A DNA stretch of 64,000 nucleotides from Acheta domesticus (GCA_031308135.1 JAHLJT010009419.1:61116768-61180767), one strand, 5' to 3'. Numbered from the stretch's first letter, positions 35,940 to 47,580 are shown. Program-made: numbers and translations. The notes: generated from the letters alone by a model not told the origin.

Positions 35940-37779
35940 CACAGTGTGTAATTTTGGCCAACTAACTGGAAAAAATTAAATTTTCGACTGAATAGAAATA
36001 GTAAAATTGTTATATTTCTGTGTTGTAGTGTGTCTGAACTATGTGGGAACGTTGTTAGTTTTCTCTTGACCCCATGGTGCATGTCCAAACACGTCCATCG
36101 CCGTTCCGCCAGCGCTCAGCTCTGAATGGCCCTTTTCAGTCCGTGAAGTTTTCTTAGTAGGAATACATTACTTGTCTCATTCTGTGATTTGTGGGTTTAC
36201 TATTAGTAATGTACATACTTTTACGATTATTTTTATGTGGATACAATTTAAGTATATATTTTTGTTGTGCTTAAAAACGTTAATGGAAAAGGTGAGCGAT
36301 TTATATTGAATGTATTACACGTTCTCTAAATTCAATTAGAGTTTTAGTGTGTTATACACCATTATTCACCTTTCGGGCCATATACATTTTAAAACTAGTA
36401 CTTTTGGGTTCTTAATGGTGAAAAGACCAGCTGCTTATACCTGCTTATCTGAATTATAAATACATTTTTACAGAAGTTTCAAGTTACCCGCAGGTTGTTA
36501 TTTGATATATGAGTAAAAATTCAATTGATGAGGGATATGAAGCTGTATTAAATGATTTATTACGTAAATTAGGAATTGTAGAACCTCAAAAAGCATTGTT
36601 GGACAAAATTAAGTCTTACGTTAGTCTCGTATTTGTGAAAAAATTGAAACCGGATGGCAAAGCTCCGTAAAAAGTAAAGTCGTTCTTGGAATATAATTCG
36701 GCCTGGCTACAAGAAATTCTTACCCTTCCTGATTATATGTTAGAGGCACTCCCAGGTCCATCACAAATAAATGTAAAAAATTAATAGAGCTACAAGACTT
36801 AATGAGTCCTTCAGGAACTGTGGAATTAAAGCTAAAACCATACAATTAAAACCTTCTGTAGACACTACTAGCTCAGAAAAATATCCACAGTTATTGAAAT
36901 CAAACTAAGGAAGTATGACAAAAGATATGCGGCAGCTATAGATAAGGAGCTTTGTGAAGACTCTTCCAATAGGAGAACTGCAATTAAGAAAGCTCGAAGT
37001 TCCATTCTTCAAAAACCTGCATCATTGTCACTTGTTTTGATGGAGGATATCAATATTTCAACATGCCAGTATGTACACATACGCCAACAAAAAAGTGATT
37101 TTGAGTGCATTTTGCACATTTCTTATCGTTTAGAAATACGAACATGGCAAGTGAGAGGAGAGGAAAATAAAGCGAAAGTAGCGAAAAAGAACTAGAAAAA
37201 CGTTAAAAGCAAACGCAAAAATGAATTTGCTCCACCGGCTGCTTATTAGCTCACATCCATTCAAGTCGAGCATACGCGCCAAAACTACAACTGCACCCAA
37301 AAAAGTGAAACATGAATTTTTCGTGTTATTATAATCAAGGAATAAGGCAAAAAAGAGACGGTATATTTAGAAGAATCATCATCAAAAGAATACACGAGTA
37401 GTGTTTCAAAATAATTTGTAAATATTTGTTGTACATTCCTCTCATGTTATTTTTGTTTTTATTTTTTCATTTTCGACCATTTAGTTTCGTGTAACTTTCA
37501 TTTTATTTTATTTTTTGCAATGTTTTGTAAAATTCAAATATTATGTTCAATAGAGTTAAACAAATGTAACGTTTGAAAAACAGATACTGTCATGAGGATA
37601 ATACAAGTATTCAAATTTCCTAAATATTTTACAAAATATTTCTTAACAATTTAAGTTTTACGAGCAGATTTGTTTATTTGGACACTATTTACACAACAGA
37701 CCTCCAAAAACTACGAGAAATTCATTTCAAAGAGAGATATTAATTTTTTTCTCCTAGATCGTCAAAATTACACACTGTG
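35940..37779 (+). mobile_element. Transib-type DNA transposon with V(D)J-like termini, internally deleted
   Basis: 1,840 bp with perfect 17-bp inverted repeats CACAGTGTGTAATTTTG. Flanking both ends is the 5-bp duplication CGACG (35935-35939, 37780-37784); the empty site in Dong copy 1 carries CGACG once. Five-bp GC-rich duplications and CAC-WATG/CACAGTG-like ends are the signature of Transib, the superfamily ancestral to RAG1. At both ends, exactly 23 bp after the heptamer, AAAAAATTA follows, matching the known RSS23-like layout. Two broken plus-strand frames remain (36509-36783, with one TAA at 36668-36670; ~36872-37195). They are compatible with an N-terminal transposase half; no DDE catalytic core fits in the remaining ~580 bp. 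Confidence 0.88.
36509..37195 (+). pseudogene. Transib transposase remnant, N-terminal half
   Basis: An ATG at 36509 opens NSIDEGYEAVLNDLLRKLGI, then VFVKKLKPDGKAP, an in-frame TAA, and VKSFLEYNSAWLQEI. In another frame from about 36872 come KLRKYDKRYAAAIDKEL, SILQKPASLSLVLMEDINIS and TCQYVHIRQQ, ending at TAG 37193-37195. The last part resembles the segment before the catalytic core in Transib/RAG1-like transposases, judged from pattern only. The assignment to Transib rests mainly on the termini. Confidence 0.5.
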
Positions 37780-38210
37780 CGACGTTTTGATCACATGGCA
37801 CAGCAACGTCCACAAGTAGACACGATATTTTCTCCAAATCCCGGATAACTATATCCGGTTTGTTTGCCACTATCGTGCGATCAGCTTGAATTTGTTGGTC
37901 GTACAATATCGTACACAATCCAAAAGACGTCACCGGTTTAGGTGAGTGTTCGTACCACTTGCGGTTTGTGTTTGGGACTTCGAGGGCGGTACAGATCTAC
38001 CAGTGTAGGTAGCTACACACTCTGTCGTGCCTTTTCAAGTACTCAGTCTTTGCAAGGATTAGACAAGCTGAGACAATATGATCAATGGTTTCTACGTGTT
38101 CCTGGCAAATGCGGCATTTATCATCTTGGGAAATTTTGAGAACCGCTTTATCATAATGTGTCCTCAGGCCTGATCTTGGGCAGCTATTACAAGTGCTTCC
38201 GATTTTGGCT

Positions 38211-39062
38211 TCATTCCTCCCCTTTAAGCCACATAAATAATTGATATTTATTGATCTGTGCTCTGTCCATTCGTTTCAAATATTGTCCGTGAAGTGGTTT
38301 GTCTCTCCACGATTTCTTTAACATATTTTGTGTCTCACATTTCATGTTAAGTAGAATCAGAAGTTCAGTGTCTCTGTCATTCTGCGTGTCTTGCATCGTT
38401 ATCTTTGCAATGCTGCTTGCTACACTAATAATGCTTCTGTTTCCCATTATTTGGTCAGATTTCATGACCTGTCTCATTAGAGAGTCATCTTGATGGCTAA
38501 CTGCATACTTTCCCATCCCGACTATTGCGTTGTGCCAGGACGCCTCAATTTGTCTGAGGCCTCTTCCTCCTTCCTTACGTGACACATTAAGTCTATGTAC
38601 ATCAGCCCGGGGGTGGGCAACATGATGCATTGTAAGCAGTTTTCTGGTTTTGCGATCCATGATGCGAATTTCCTGTTCAGTCCAGTCTACTAGTCCGAAA
38701 ATGTATTCGTCTACAGGCACCGCCAAACTACCTATTGCTGATATTTTATTCCTTGAGTTTAGAGCGGACTGCAGGACAAGTCTCACTCTTCTATAATACT
38801 CCCTGCGAATTCTCTCTTTCATTGTGTCATTCGAGATGGTCTCACATTCTTCAATGCCCAGATATTTGTAAGTTTTACCTGGCTCAAGATCTTGAATCAC
38901 AGTGTGCTTATCAACTTCAATGCTCTCTGACGTTGTCAGTTTGCCTCTTTTTAAATTGATTTTTGCACATTTGTCAAGACCAAACTTCATGCAGATGTCA
39001 TTACTAAAGTCATTCACGACAGACAGCATTTGGGAGAGAATCGCTTCATTCTTAGCAAACAC
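38211..39062 (-). pseudogene. Dong-like LINE copy 2: polymerase thumb and linker region
   Basis: 283 open codons beginning just after the (mutated) catalytic motif, with the same residues as copy 1 but without its frameshifts. Useful for reconstructing where copy 1 changed frame. Ends shortly before the zinc-knuckle region, which continues in other frames to 37785. Confidence 0.75.
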
Positions 39063-40031
39063 TTTAAGATCATCTATGTTAAAAAATGTGATACTGGCCT
39101 TTCATCACCATGGAGTTTGTAACCAAAGTCAGCTTGCAACAACTGTCTAGATAGTGGGATCATAATAATGCAAAACAGCAGAGGGGATAGTGAATCTCTT
39201 TAAAAAATTCCCCTGTTGATCTGAATACTTCTGGTTTCTACTGCTTCCTTTCCCGCTGTGTACTTAGTAACCTGGTACTCCACGACTTCATACTAGTCTT
39301 GAAAAATTCAATGTCTAGGATGAAATCGATAGATCTCTAGGGTCTTCAAAATCCAATCGTGTGATACGCTATCAAAGACCTTTTGGTAGTCAAACCAAGT
39401 CATGCTCAAATTACGTTTCCGTTTCTTTACATTATTCAAGACGTCTTTATTCAGTAACAAGATTTCCTTACAGCCATAAGAACCTTTACGACATCCTTTT
39501 TGTTCAGCTGGCATCAGATGATTCTTCTCTAGATGTCTGTACATGTGGTCAGCTATGGCTGCAGTTATAACTTTCGTACAGTACTGGCAGACTTGTGATT
39601 GGCCTGTAGTTCTTCGCCATAGAGCTGTCTCCCGCTTTGGGTAGCAAATACGTGATGCCGCGTGTGAGCCAATCCCGATGTTCCTTTGGGTTTTCTAAAA
39701 TTTTAGTAACAGCCTTTGCTAGATGAGAATGTATTGCTGTTAATTTCTTAATTCAATAAATCGGGATCTTATCAACCTCGGGGGATTTCCAGTTTCCTAT
39801 GTTCTTAATTGCTTGGAAGAGATCCTCTTCCGAGAATTCATGAACATCTTCCACTGTTTCCACAAGTTCATCGGCAGCACCAACTTCAGATTGAATCCAA
39901 GATGCGTCTTTGTTGTAGGATCTCCTCTCCTCCCAGATTCTTGCCCAAAATGCTTCGACGTCATCTTTTGAGGGTGACAGCATTGCCATTGGGATTTTGA
40001 GTCAGATTGGGTTTGAATCTCTTCGCGTCTG

Positions 40032-40083
40032 TTATTATTATTATATTATTATTATTATTATTAATTATTATTATTAATAATAA
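40032..40083. repeat. TAA/TTA microsatellite at the 5' junction of Dong copy 2
   Basis: Imperfect TTA repeats (TAA on the minus strand) abutting the truncated 5' end of the LINE. 40084-41060 beyond it is AT-rich with no gene seen, apart from a slightly GC-richer patch near 40290-40480. Confidence 0.8.
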
Positions 40084-41067
40084 ATATCACGATAAAAACA
40101 TTGGATTGAAAACGCGTTTTGATGGCACTTGAACTTTCAACAAGTACGTAATACTAATAGAAAATAATATTGATTTAAATTTGGGGGACATTGAGAAATC
40201 ACGCAAAAGTAGGAAACACAGACCCTAAAAAAGGAATGTATCAGAAGGAAATCTCAATATTTGGAATCATGTTTCGAAATCATGTACATACAGCAGCGGT
40301 CGCACTGGAGACGATTTTGGTGAAAATTTCTGTCGGATGGACAAAATCAATAAAACATCATCGTCCGACAGCCCCTTGTTTTCCCGACGCCGCGCCGTCG
40401 TGAGGTCATTCGGATTCACTGCGGTCATTTCCGTTTACCATCACGTGTTTGAGCGATGGAAGTCATCCGATCGAAATTTCGGTGAAAATCGTCTGCCTAC
40501 CTGATCGCGTGCCTGTAGAGTTTGTATTGTGAAACACTATCATTAAATATAATCTTTTATTTTCGTTGCCTTCTTTGGGCAAGTTATTTTGTGAAAAACT
40601 TCCTCTTTGGATATAATCTCAATTGTTTAATATTCATCTGTGCGCGACACTAAGCGAGCTAAACAACGCGTATTCCTTGGCTTCAAGCGTCCTACATGCA
40701 TTCAATTATATCGTAATTATCAAGCTTGATGCCGTTTTTCCTGTTGAAATTCCACCGGAATATTTTGGCTTATCACAATATCAAATAAGGGGAGGTGAAA
40801 AAAATGCTCGTACAATATGAAACCCCAAATACACTTTATGCACAGGAAAATTATCCAAAAATGTGTTGGAATAAACGTTGGGATTTGAGATATAGACGAT
40901 GCTAGTTTACTTCGGAAGAAATATAGGTGATTCAAATATTTCAAATGACTGTTTTTAAGGCGGTTTGGCCATACATCAATATAGTCACAATTATATTAGA
41001 GCAAGCGACTTAGTCTTTCATAAATATCAACGCAAATCACTTCAGTTTACTGATTACCTGCGTGCAC

Positions 41068-41560
41068 TCAGAAACACATACGCACCTCTGTAGAAAAATC
41101 TACCGTTCCTGAACAGTTAATGGAATTCAAAGTTTCTTGAAAAACCACATTGCACTCGCTTGAGCGACAGACGTAATTCAGACCACGGTATCTGTCGGGC
41201 TCCTCTCTCCAGCTGGTAGGAAACTCAGCGCCATATCTGGACTTTAATGCAGCGCTCGAGCCGCAGACTGAAATTCCTGTTGTGGTGCCGGAGAAATACA
41301 CATGCCTGTTCCGTCCGCGAGTCCCAACTCTAGGTATTCCTGGCGTTTGCCGCAACGCGTCGCTGTCGCCATTAGAGTCTCCGGATTCTGGCACCTGCCC
41401 TGCCAGGTGGGCTAGCTCGGTCACAGCATCCACTGCCGCTGCAGAGACTCTGACTAGGAGAACCCCCATTTCGAAATTCTCCATCCAATATGATATGCCC
41501 ATTATTATTGTCTTTATTGTATTATTGTCGTAGAACTCTTCAGTTTGTTCTGTCCTTCTT
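41068..41560 (-). CDS. possible coding exon, unrecognised
   Basis: The minus strand is open for over 160 codons in GC-balanced, protein-like sequence. It includes NFEMGVLLVRVSAAAVDAVT, ELAHLAGQVPESGDSNGDSD, FPTSWREEPDRYRGLNYVCR and VVFQETLNSINCSG. At 41083 a donor-like GAG|GTGCGT follows TVDFSTE; reading through it adds only VRMCF and a stop. An ATG lies at 41502. There is no family motif I recognise, no signal peptide and no membrane segment. It could be a host exon or part of an unknown mobile element. Confidence 0.3.
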
Positions 41561-41798
41561 CAGTAGCATTTAAACACAACACTGTAAGATACCATCTTTC
41601 TATTTTTAATCGTTCTTTCAATTTTCTACCATTAACAAATGTGTAACTTTCGATTTTGTTTTTCCAGTTTTGATCTATGAGAATTGCTACTCCACCTACT
41701 GTTCGTTTTTTTGCTCTACTTCTCTATATATCTTTACGTAATTTTTCAGGTCTTTTGTTCCTTTAAGTTTCTTTTTGTTTCTGAAATGATGGGTTTAA

Positions 41799-43275
41799 TT
41801 TTACTTTCCCGTATACATACATATATACGGAGTAATATATGTACTATAGGGAAAGTTATATAATGCTTCGGAAAATCGACTTCCAGATTTCCACAGAAAT
41901 ACACGTTTTGGGGTCCCCTGATACCGAAAAAGTGTTTTTTTCAAAACGTCGGTCTGTCCGTCCGTCGGTGATCACTACTAGCGCCTAAACGATGCGTAGA
42001 TTTTTTCTAAATTGAAGAAACTTCTGTCCATCTGGGTTGAGTCGAAACTTTGTGGTTTTAAAAAAACATTCTGTAAAATTTGGGGGTACTTTACATGAAG
42101 CCCCCCGGACATTTTCAAAATTTTCTCAAAAACGGTTCCAATTTTTTTCTTTAAATTTCTTTAAGAATAGAGTAACCACTTACAAAGGTGGCATAGGTCC
42201 GATTTTCACGGTTAACTCTGAATTTTCGAAAATTGCAAAAGTTTTAATTTTTTTCGGCCTTTCCTATAACTACAAAATCAAAGATAGATATTTTTCCTTT
42301 AAATAAAATTTGTTCTCCATAGTGAGTTCTTTCAGTAAGGTCATGTACATTTCTTAAAAATTTTAGTAGCTTTTGCACAATATTGCGTGAAATATGTGTA
42401 GTTTTTAAAAAAAAGTACAGAAACAAGATTTTCTCAAAAACAGCTCCAACTTTTTCTTTAAACTTCTGGTAGGGATAGTGCTAAAGGTATTCTGAGATGA
42501 CACAAACATCAATTTGCTATATTCTTTTGTTTTTGCAAAAAATATACAAATGTAATTTTTTTGGCTTCTTTTTCGCGTCGTTACTATTTACATCAGCAGC
42601 AATTTGTTCACATTGTTATATTTATGAGTATATGTGCTTTAACTATTGTCACATGAAGTTTCTCGAAAATTCAATCGTTTTCTGTAAAAACTAGCTCAAA
42701 ATTTTGCATTTTCAGAATCGCTTAAACGCCATTTTCTCATAAAGGGCTCGAATTTTTTCTTCGAACTTTTCTAACGGCTAGTACTAATTAGACTCTTTAA
42801 TGTGACGTAAGGTTCAATTTGGGCTATTTTTTGTTTTTGCAAAAATTACATTAATGTAATTTTTTAAAAGATCTCTCGCACCTTTAATATGCATATTTCC
42901 AGCAATTTGTGAGTGTATGTGCTTCAAGTGACTTCAAATGAAGTTTTTCGTAACCTCAAAATTTTCTGCGAAAAAGGGCTTCAAATTTCGAATTCATAGT
43001 TTTGTTGAAACGCCATTTTCTTAAAAATGGCTACTAATTTTTCATGAAAATTGCCATTTATGTCGGGATTTTACTGTTCTTTAATATTCTTAAAATAATA
43101 TTTCCGTTCTACTATTAGAAAACCGAAAAATTAATGTAATGTCAAAAAATTGTTCTTTTGGCAGCAATAGATGGCAGTTGGTAAGAGAATATGGTAAGTC
43201 CGAATAGCTAGCCGAGACCAAAGAAAATAGAAAAGTCATTCGGGGAATTCTGTGCCATTATGTAGCACCACTAGT
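41799..43275 (+). repeat. 1.4-kb non-coding dispersed repeat, copy C (uninterrupted)
   Basis: Best-preserved copy, 1,477 bp from TTTTACTTTCCCG to GTAGCACCACTAGT. The start hairpin pairs ACTTTCCC with GGGAAAGT about 40 bp apart, around an inner CCGTATACATAC...ATACGG stem. All internal blocks of copies A and B are present in the same order. No open frame is conserved. Confidence 0.75.
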
Positions 43276-44997
43276 TCCCTCTCTTTTAGTTCCCTATCTA
43301 GGTTCATTTCTTTTTTGGAGAGACCTCTCACTTTTCAAGCAGCTTATCTTCAATAGACATTTTATTCCAGATCTCTTAACCATATTCTTGCCAAATTCTT
43401 CATCAGTTAGGTCTGGCTGATTTTCTTGAAACTTGGTAGAAAAAAAAACGTGGGCGGACACCAGCTCTTCGCACAACTACAATCAGGGAAGAGCCTGGAT
43501 TTTCCTTCGAGGTTGCCTCCTCTAGGCGAGAGCCCCGCCTAAAGAGTCCCGCCAGTCCTTCGTCTTCTCCTGTAGATTACAGGACCACTTCACCTTGCTG
43601 ATGGATTTCATTGTTCTTGGTTTTCGTAGTAGTCGTATGGAATTTCCTTCCCAGAGCCCTCTTCAGGAATACTGTCTGGCCCGCCACTTTGACCAGCTCA
43701 GCGGGAAGGTCCTACCACGAGCTACGCTAGCACCGCCATAGCTCGGGTCTTAAAAAACGTACACGGGTCTTAAACAACTACCTCGGCAAGTAATAAATAA
43801 TTACATTACATTTATTTCGTATATTAATCAGAAATACTTTTAGTTTCTTCTTTATTATCCATTGTTAATGTGAAAAAATTGCCAAGTCAATATGGAAGAA
43901 ACAGCGAAAATAATCTGTCTAAAACTTCACTGTCTCAGACTGCAAGACACCGGTAACGGATGTTAATTGGTATGTCAACAGTTAAGGGATGTACATACAC
44001 ATATAAGTACGTACACACGCAGATACACATAAAAAATCTGGGTTTTCAGGTACAAATTTGTTAAAGTGCAAATACGTTACAGTATGTACTGCCAGGTGAG
44101 CATGCAGTAGGTTCTGTTAAATTCCTAACAACAACTATGGTGCTGGAATGAATATTTACACGAATTTCAACGTGATCTAATTTTTGAGGAGAGAACTGCA
44201 ACAGTAGTCTAGTCGGTAAGTACATTTTACCTGAAAAAAGGTCATAAACGCTTTCTTTTTCTCTAACATGCTCAGTGCACACTACATGGGGGTATGTGCA
44301 ATATGGATTGCATAATAATTTTGTTCGTAAATATCACTCCCTTTCCACCCTCCTCCTAGAGGTGTCTTTCATCTACAGTATTATTTTCCCCATTGTAATT
44401 CCCAAGCAATAATGTATACCAAGTTTTGTTGAAATAAAATTGTTCCAACGTTGAAGAGATACACTGGAACACGAACACACACATATACACATCCATCCAT
44501 TTTTTTGTATATTAATATTTTCAGCAATGGATACATTTGCAAAGCAATTTTTAGACCGGCGATGAGAAAAATAATAGTATTACATTTGGTAATAATATTA
44601 TACGTTGTTTATAATACCAGAAACATGTGTATTTTTGCACACAATTTAGAGAAATGTAAAAATAGCGTTTTTTGAAAAGCTGTAGCTCGCTTGATAATTG
44701 GTTTTGAAAAAATAGGTTTTATACAAAAGTTGTAGAAAATTTTATTCTCTTTAAAACTGATTCAGATTATATTTCTACAGAACTGAAAGATAGAGTTATA
44801 GAGTAAAACCCGAAAAAAGTCAGAAAAAAATATTTTTCCGGACCTCCAGGAGTTAACGGAGGGTCTTATGTTTTCACTAGTGCCTGGTACGTAAAACACA
44901 CCCAAAGAAATTGTTAGTGACATTTTACCAGGTAACCCCTCTTTTTCAGTACCCGCCGACTGGACTACAGGAGGGCCTTAGGAAACTCGAGCTATAC
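43276..44997. other. unassigned; contains a GC-richer block
   Basis: 43470-43760 is clearly GC-richer than its flanks (GCCTCCTCTAGGCGAGAGCC and neighbouring blocks) and may be a fragment of an unknown repeat. The rest is AT-rich, and I see no gene. Confidence 0.35.
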
Positions 44998-45239
44998 TTG
45001 GGTTTTTCGTTCTTGGCGCACCAAGGTCGAGGACGAAAAATTGAGAGGGAAAGCGTTCTCCAATAGGGAGCTTCCACGTCACTACTGTGTTGACAAAGCG
45101 CGTGACAAATTTCGCGAACGTCCTTCTCAACGGGCTTCGTGGCCCCAGACATGTGCTTACCACGTGCTAGTCGCTCAAGTGTGTGGCAACACAGCGTAAC
45201 AGCTGACGAAATGTCATGCGCCAGGAAAGAAAAACCCAA
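44998..45239. mobile_element. 242-bp MITE
   Basis: Imperfect ~24-bp terminal inverted repeats: TTGGGTTTTTCGTTCTTGGC on the left and, inverted, TTGGGTTTTTCTTTCCTGGC on the right. The interior is GC-rich against AT-rich flanks. No clear target duplication. The 97-codon frame across it (44946-45239, minus) is not protein-like. Confidence 0.6.
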
Positions 45240-46289
45240 AAAGTAATGCGTATTTCTTACATAGATGAAAGTCTCGTGCTGACGGGTGCACGGCCGATAG
45301 ATGTGCGAGAAAGGAAGCCAACGCCCTAACGCATTAAGGTTGCTAACGATGCAACGGAGTACGAGAATTGCAATAAATTAACACTCCATTCATTTGTGCT
45401 CAAATGCATTTTGTCAAAAGGGATAAATCAACAGTGCCGTGGCCGTGTCAACATCAGCAAACCACACACAGTGTACCACTGACAATAAATTCATCTGCTT
45501 GATCACAGATGACAATTACGAAATGTAGAACAATGCCGATGCACACTCAATTTCGTTTTCGGTTTTAACCATTTCCATCGGTTCCAACAATTAGCCAGAG
45601 TCCGTTTCCAGTGAAAAAAGCTACATTTTTCTTCTCTAATTCGACGCAAATCCATTTTGTTTACCTGTAAAAAAAGTATTGAAAATTGTCCTTTCTCGTT
45701 TGATTATTTTGTATAATGGGTGTTACTATTTCAATAGCTTGCTTTTGAATAACTGAAGACGCCTGATTTTTATGCATGAAAGAACTGTTTTCAATTCAAT
45801 GTAATTTTCGAGGAAATGAACGTATTTTTCTACAGTTTCTGTGAATATTAAAAATACTTATATCATTGTATCATTACTTCATTACTTACTCCTTAACAAT
45901 ACTTATATCATTGTACTTTCTAATGTCGGTGGAAATATACTTTCATTTAAAAAACAAAATTCAGTATTTCCGAAATTTTAGAAAGAACATTGTTTACAAA
46001 TAAGAAAATGAAATACGTTATTTCTTCTATCATCTACAACAACTTGGAGCAAATCGCATCCAGAAAACACTTTTGAAACCTTTTTTAAAAGATTTTTGCT
46101 CTGTCTAAAATATATGGTTCACTAATATGTAATGAACTGTTATACATTTACAAGATGCCATGTATAAAAAAACTTAGTAGATGGTCTACTTCTTGGTAGA
46201 AAATACTCCGCAAGAGTGTGCCAACCAGATAGAACATACAAAATTTAAAGTTTTGTCAACAAAAACCCTTAAAATTTCAAAGTTTTATT

Positions 46290-46555
46290 AGAATTCTGAA
46301 TATTTGTTACAATTCAAAAGATTGAAAGGATTCGATGATATTCAGATGACTTGTTAGTATTCAAAGAATTCGTTAGTACGGAAGGATCTAATAGATTCGT
46401 TGTTTCGAATGATTTGAAAGTTCGTTAATATTCGAGAAGTTTGTTAAATTTCGAAGGAACTCATTAAGAAACGAGAAACTCATTAGGGTTTAGTAGATTT
46501 ATGAAGCTTCTTAATTTTCGTTAGTATTTGAATCTTTCATTAGTATTTAAATGAC
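46290..46555 (+). repeat. degenerate TTCGTTAGTATTCGAA-type quasi-repeat
   Basis: The phrase ATTCGTTAGTATTC recurs with variation about every 25-40 bp. There is no coding potential. 45240-46289 before it is AT-rich with no gene seen. Confidence 0.4.
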
Positions 46556-46976
46556 AAGAACATTAAAAAGCAAACCAAGAGACAAATATACAAGACATTG
46601 TCTGAGAGTTGTGTTACATATGGGTAAGAAATTTGGGTTAAAAAGGATGCAATCAACTCTCGGTTAGATGCTATGGTAATGAATTTTTTTGTGACGATGT
46701 TGTCAGTATACTTTGTTTGATAGAATACCTAACGAAGAGATTAAATATGATGCAGAAAGAGAGATAAGTGATTGAAAATGAAATTCAAAAGAAAAGAGAG
46801 AATTAAAACAATTCCAATGGTATGGCCATCTAATGAAAATGCATGCTGACAGAATACGAAAAATAATCTTTGAGTGGATCCCTTGCGAAAGAATACAAGG
46901 AGAAAGGCTGAGAAAATCTTGGAAGGCCGTTGTAAACACGACAAATAAGAGTAGAAGAAGGTGTCAGGCCGAATAA
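46556..46976 (+). pseudogene. LINE polyprotein C-terminal remnant (second family)
   Basis: A plus-strand frame reads WYGHLMKMHADRIRKIIFEW, IPCERIQGERLRKSW to a stop at 46974-46976. This is the highly conserved C-terminal block of RTE/CR1-like endonuclease-reverse transcriptase LINEs (consensus-like WYGHL.RM...R...W.P...R.RGRPR..W). Upstream, in other frames, SCVTYG and RLDAMVMNFF fit the preceding region. Several frameshifts. A (TAA/TAG)n tract follows at 47032-47081. Confidence 0.7.
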
Positions 46977-47031
46977 AAAGCAGTGGTGTGTAGAGTGCGA
47001 GACACGTTCATTAAAAATGTAAAAACTCGCT

Positions 47032-47081
47032 TAATAATAATAGTAATAATAGTAATAATAATAATATTTATTATTATTTAA
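47032..47081 (+). repeat. TAA-rich microsatellite
   Basis: AATAATAATAGTAATAATAG-type repeat, followed by TTATTATTATT, downstream of the LINE remnant. Confidence 0.75.
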
Positions 47082-47159
47082 ATGACGAGTGTCAAACCTG
47101 GAATGTTACTGATGATTCGAATCTCATTTAAACGTTCTACCCTCGGGTAATCATCCCGA

Positions 47160-47580
47160 GACTCCAAACGACTCCAACGCCCTTGGACGAAAGTTGGAGA
47201 TCCCGCATCATCGCGACCTCTCTCCTTCCCCCACCTCTTCTCCTCCCCCTCACCTATTCACTCTGCGTTTGTGCGCGGAACTTTGGGCCGAGGCCAAATT
47301 ACTCTCACATCGCGCGACGAATCCGCCTCTCATTGTACAGAGCTAGTTTTGTCTCTCGCGAGCGCCGCGGCGGCGCCTTCGCCCTACTTCGCTAATGGAA
47401 CGCACCCTTTCAGCCAGGCTGCAGAAGAGGCGCGCAAAACCCAGGGCGCGGCGCGGCGCGGCTCCTCGCCTCAGGAGGTCTCGCCCCCACCCCGCCCCGC
47501 CGCTGTCCCCGCCGCTGTCCCGCCTCCGACGCACTGTGGGCCCAGCGACTCAAAGGGCGCATCGCGACCCTCGGGAAATG
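47160..47580. promoter_or_regulatory. CpG-rich block, candidate promoter or first exon
   Basis: CpG density rises sharply against AT-rich flanks, for example GCGAGCGCCGCGGCGGCGCC and GGCGCGGCGCGGC. The open frames on both strands follow from the GC content and show no domains. It may be the promoter and first exon of an unseen gene; orientation is undetermined. Confidence 0.4.

Larger units (their letters stand above)
35601..40031 (-). mobile_element. Dong/R4-clade LINE, copy 2, 5'-truncated and interrupted
   Basis: Minus-strand copy corresponding to 25970-28550 of copy 1; without the Transib insertion it is 2,586 bp. The 5' junction (40031) joins directly to a TAA/TTA microsatellite at 40032-40083, and the 3' end (AGAGGAA) joins TAATAATAAA at 35600-35591. 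A 283-codon frame (39062-38211) keeps the segment after the catalytic motif: NDFSNDICMKFGLDKCAKIN, YKYLGIEECE, MKERIRREYYRRVRLVLQSA, HHVAHPRADVHRLNVSRKE. The catalytic motif reads NIDD rather than YMDD. Dead copy. Confidence 0.88.

Noticed and set aside
35940..37779. A V(D)J or immune-receptor locus, suggested by the CACAGTG heptamers
   Set aside because: The heptamers are the ends of one transposon with a target duplication, inserted in a dead LINE. There are no receptor segments and no RAG-type catalytic core.
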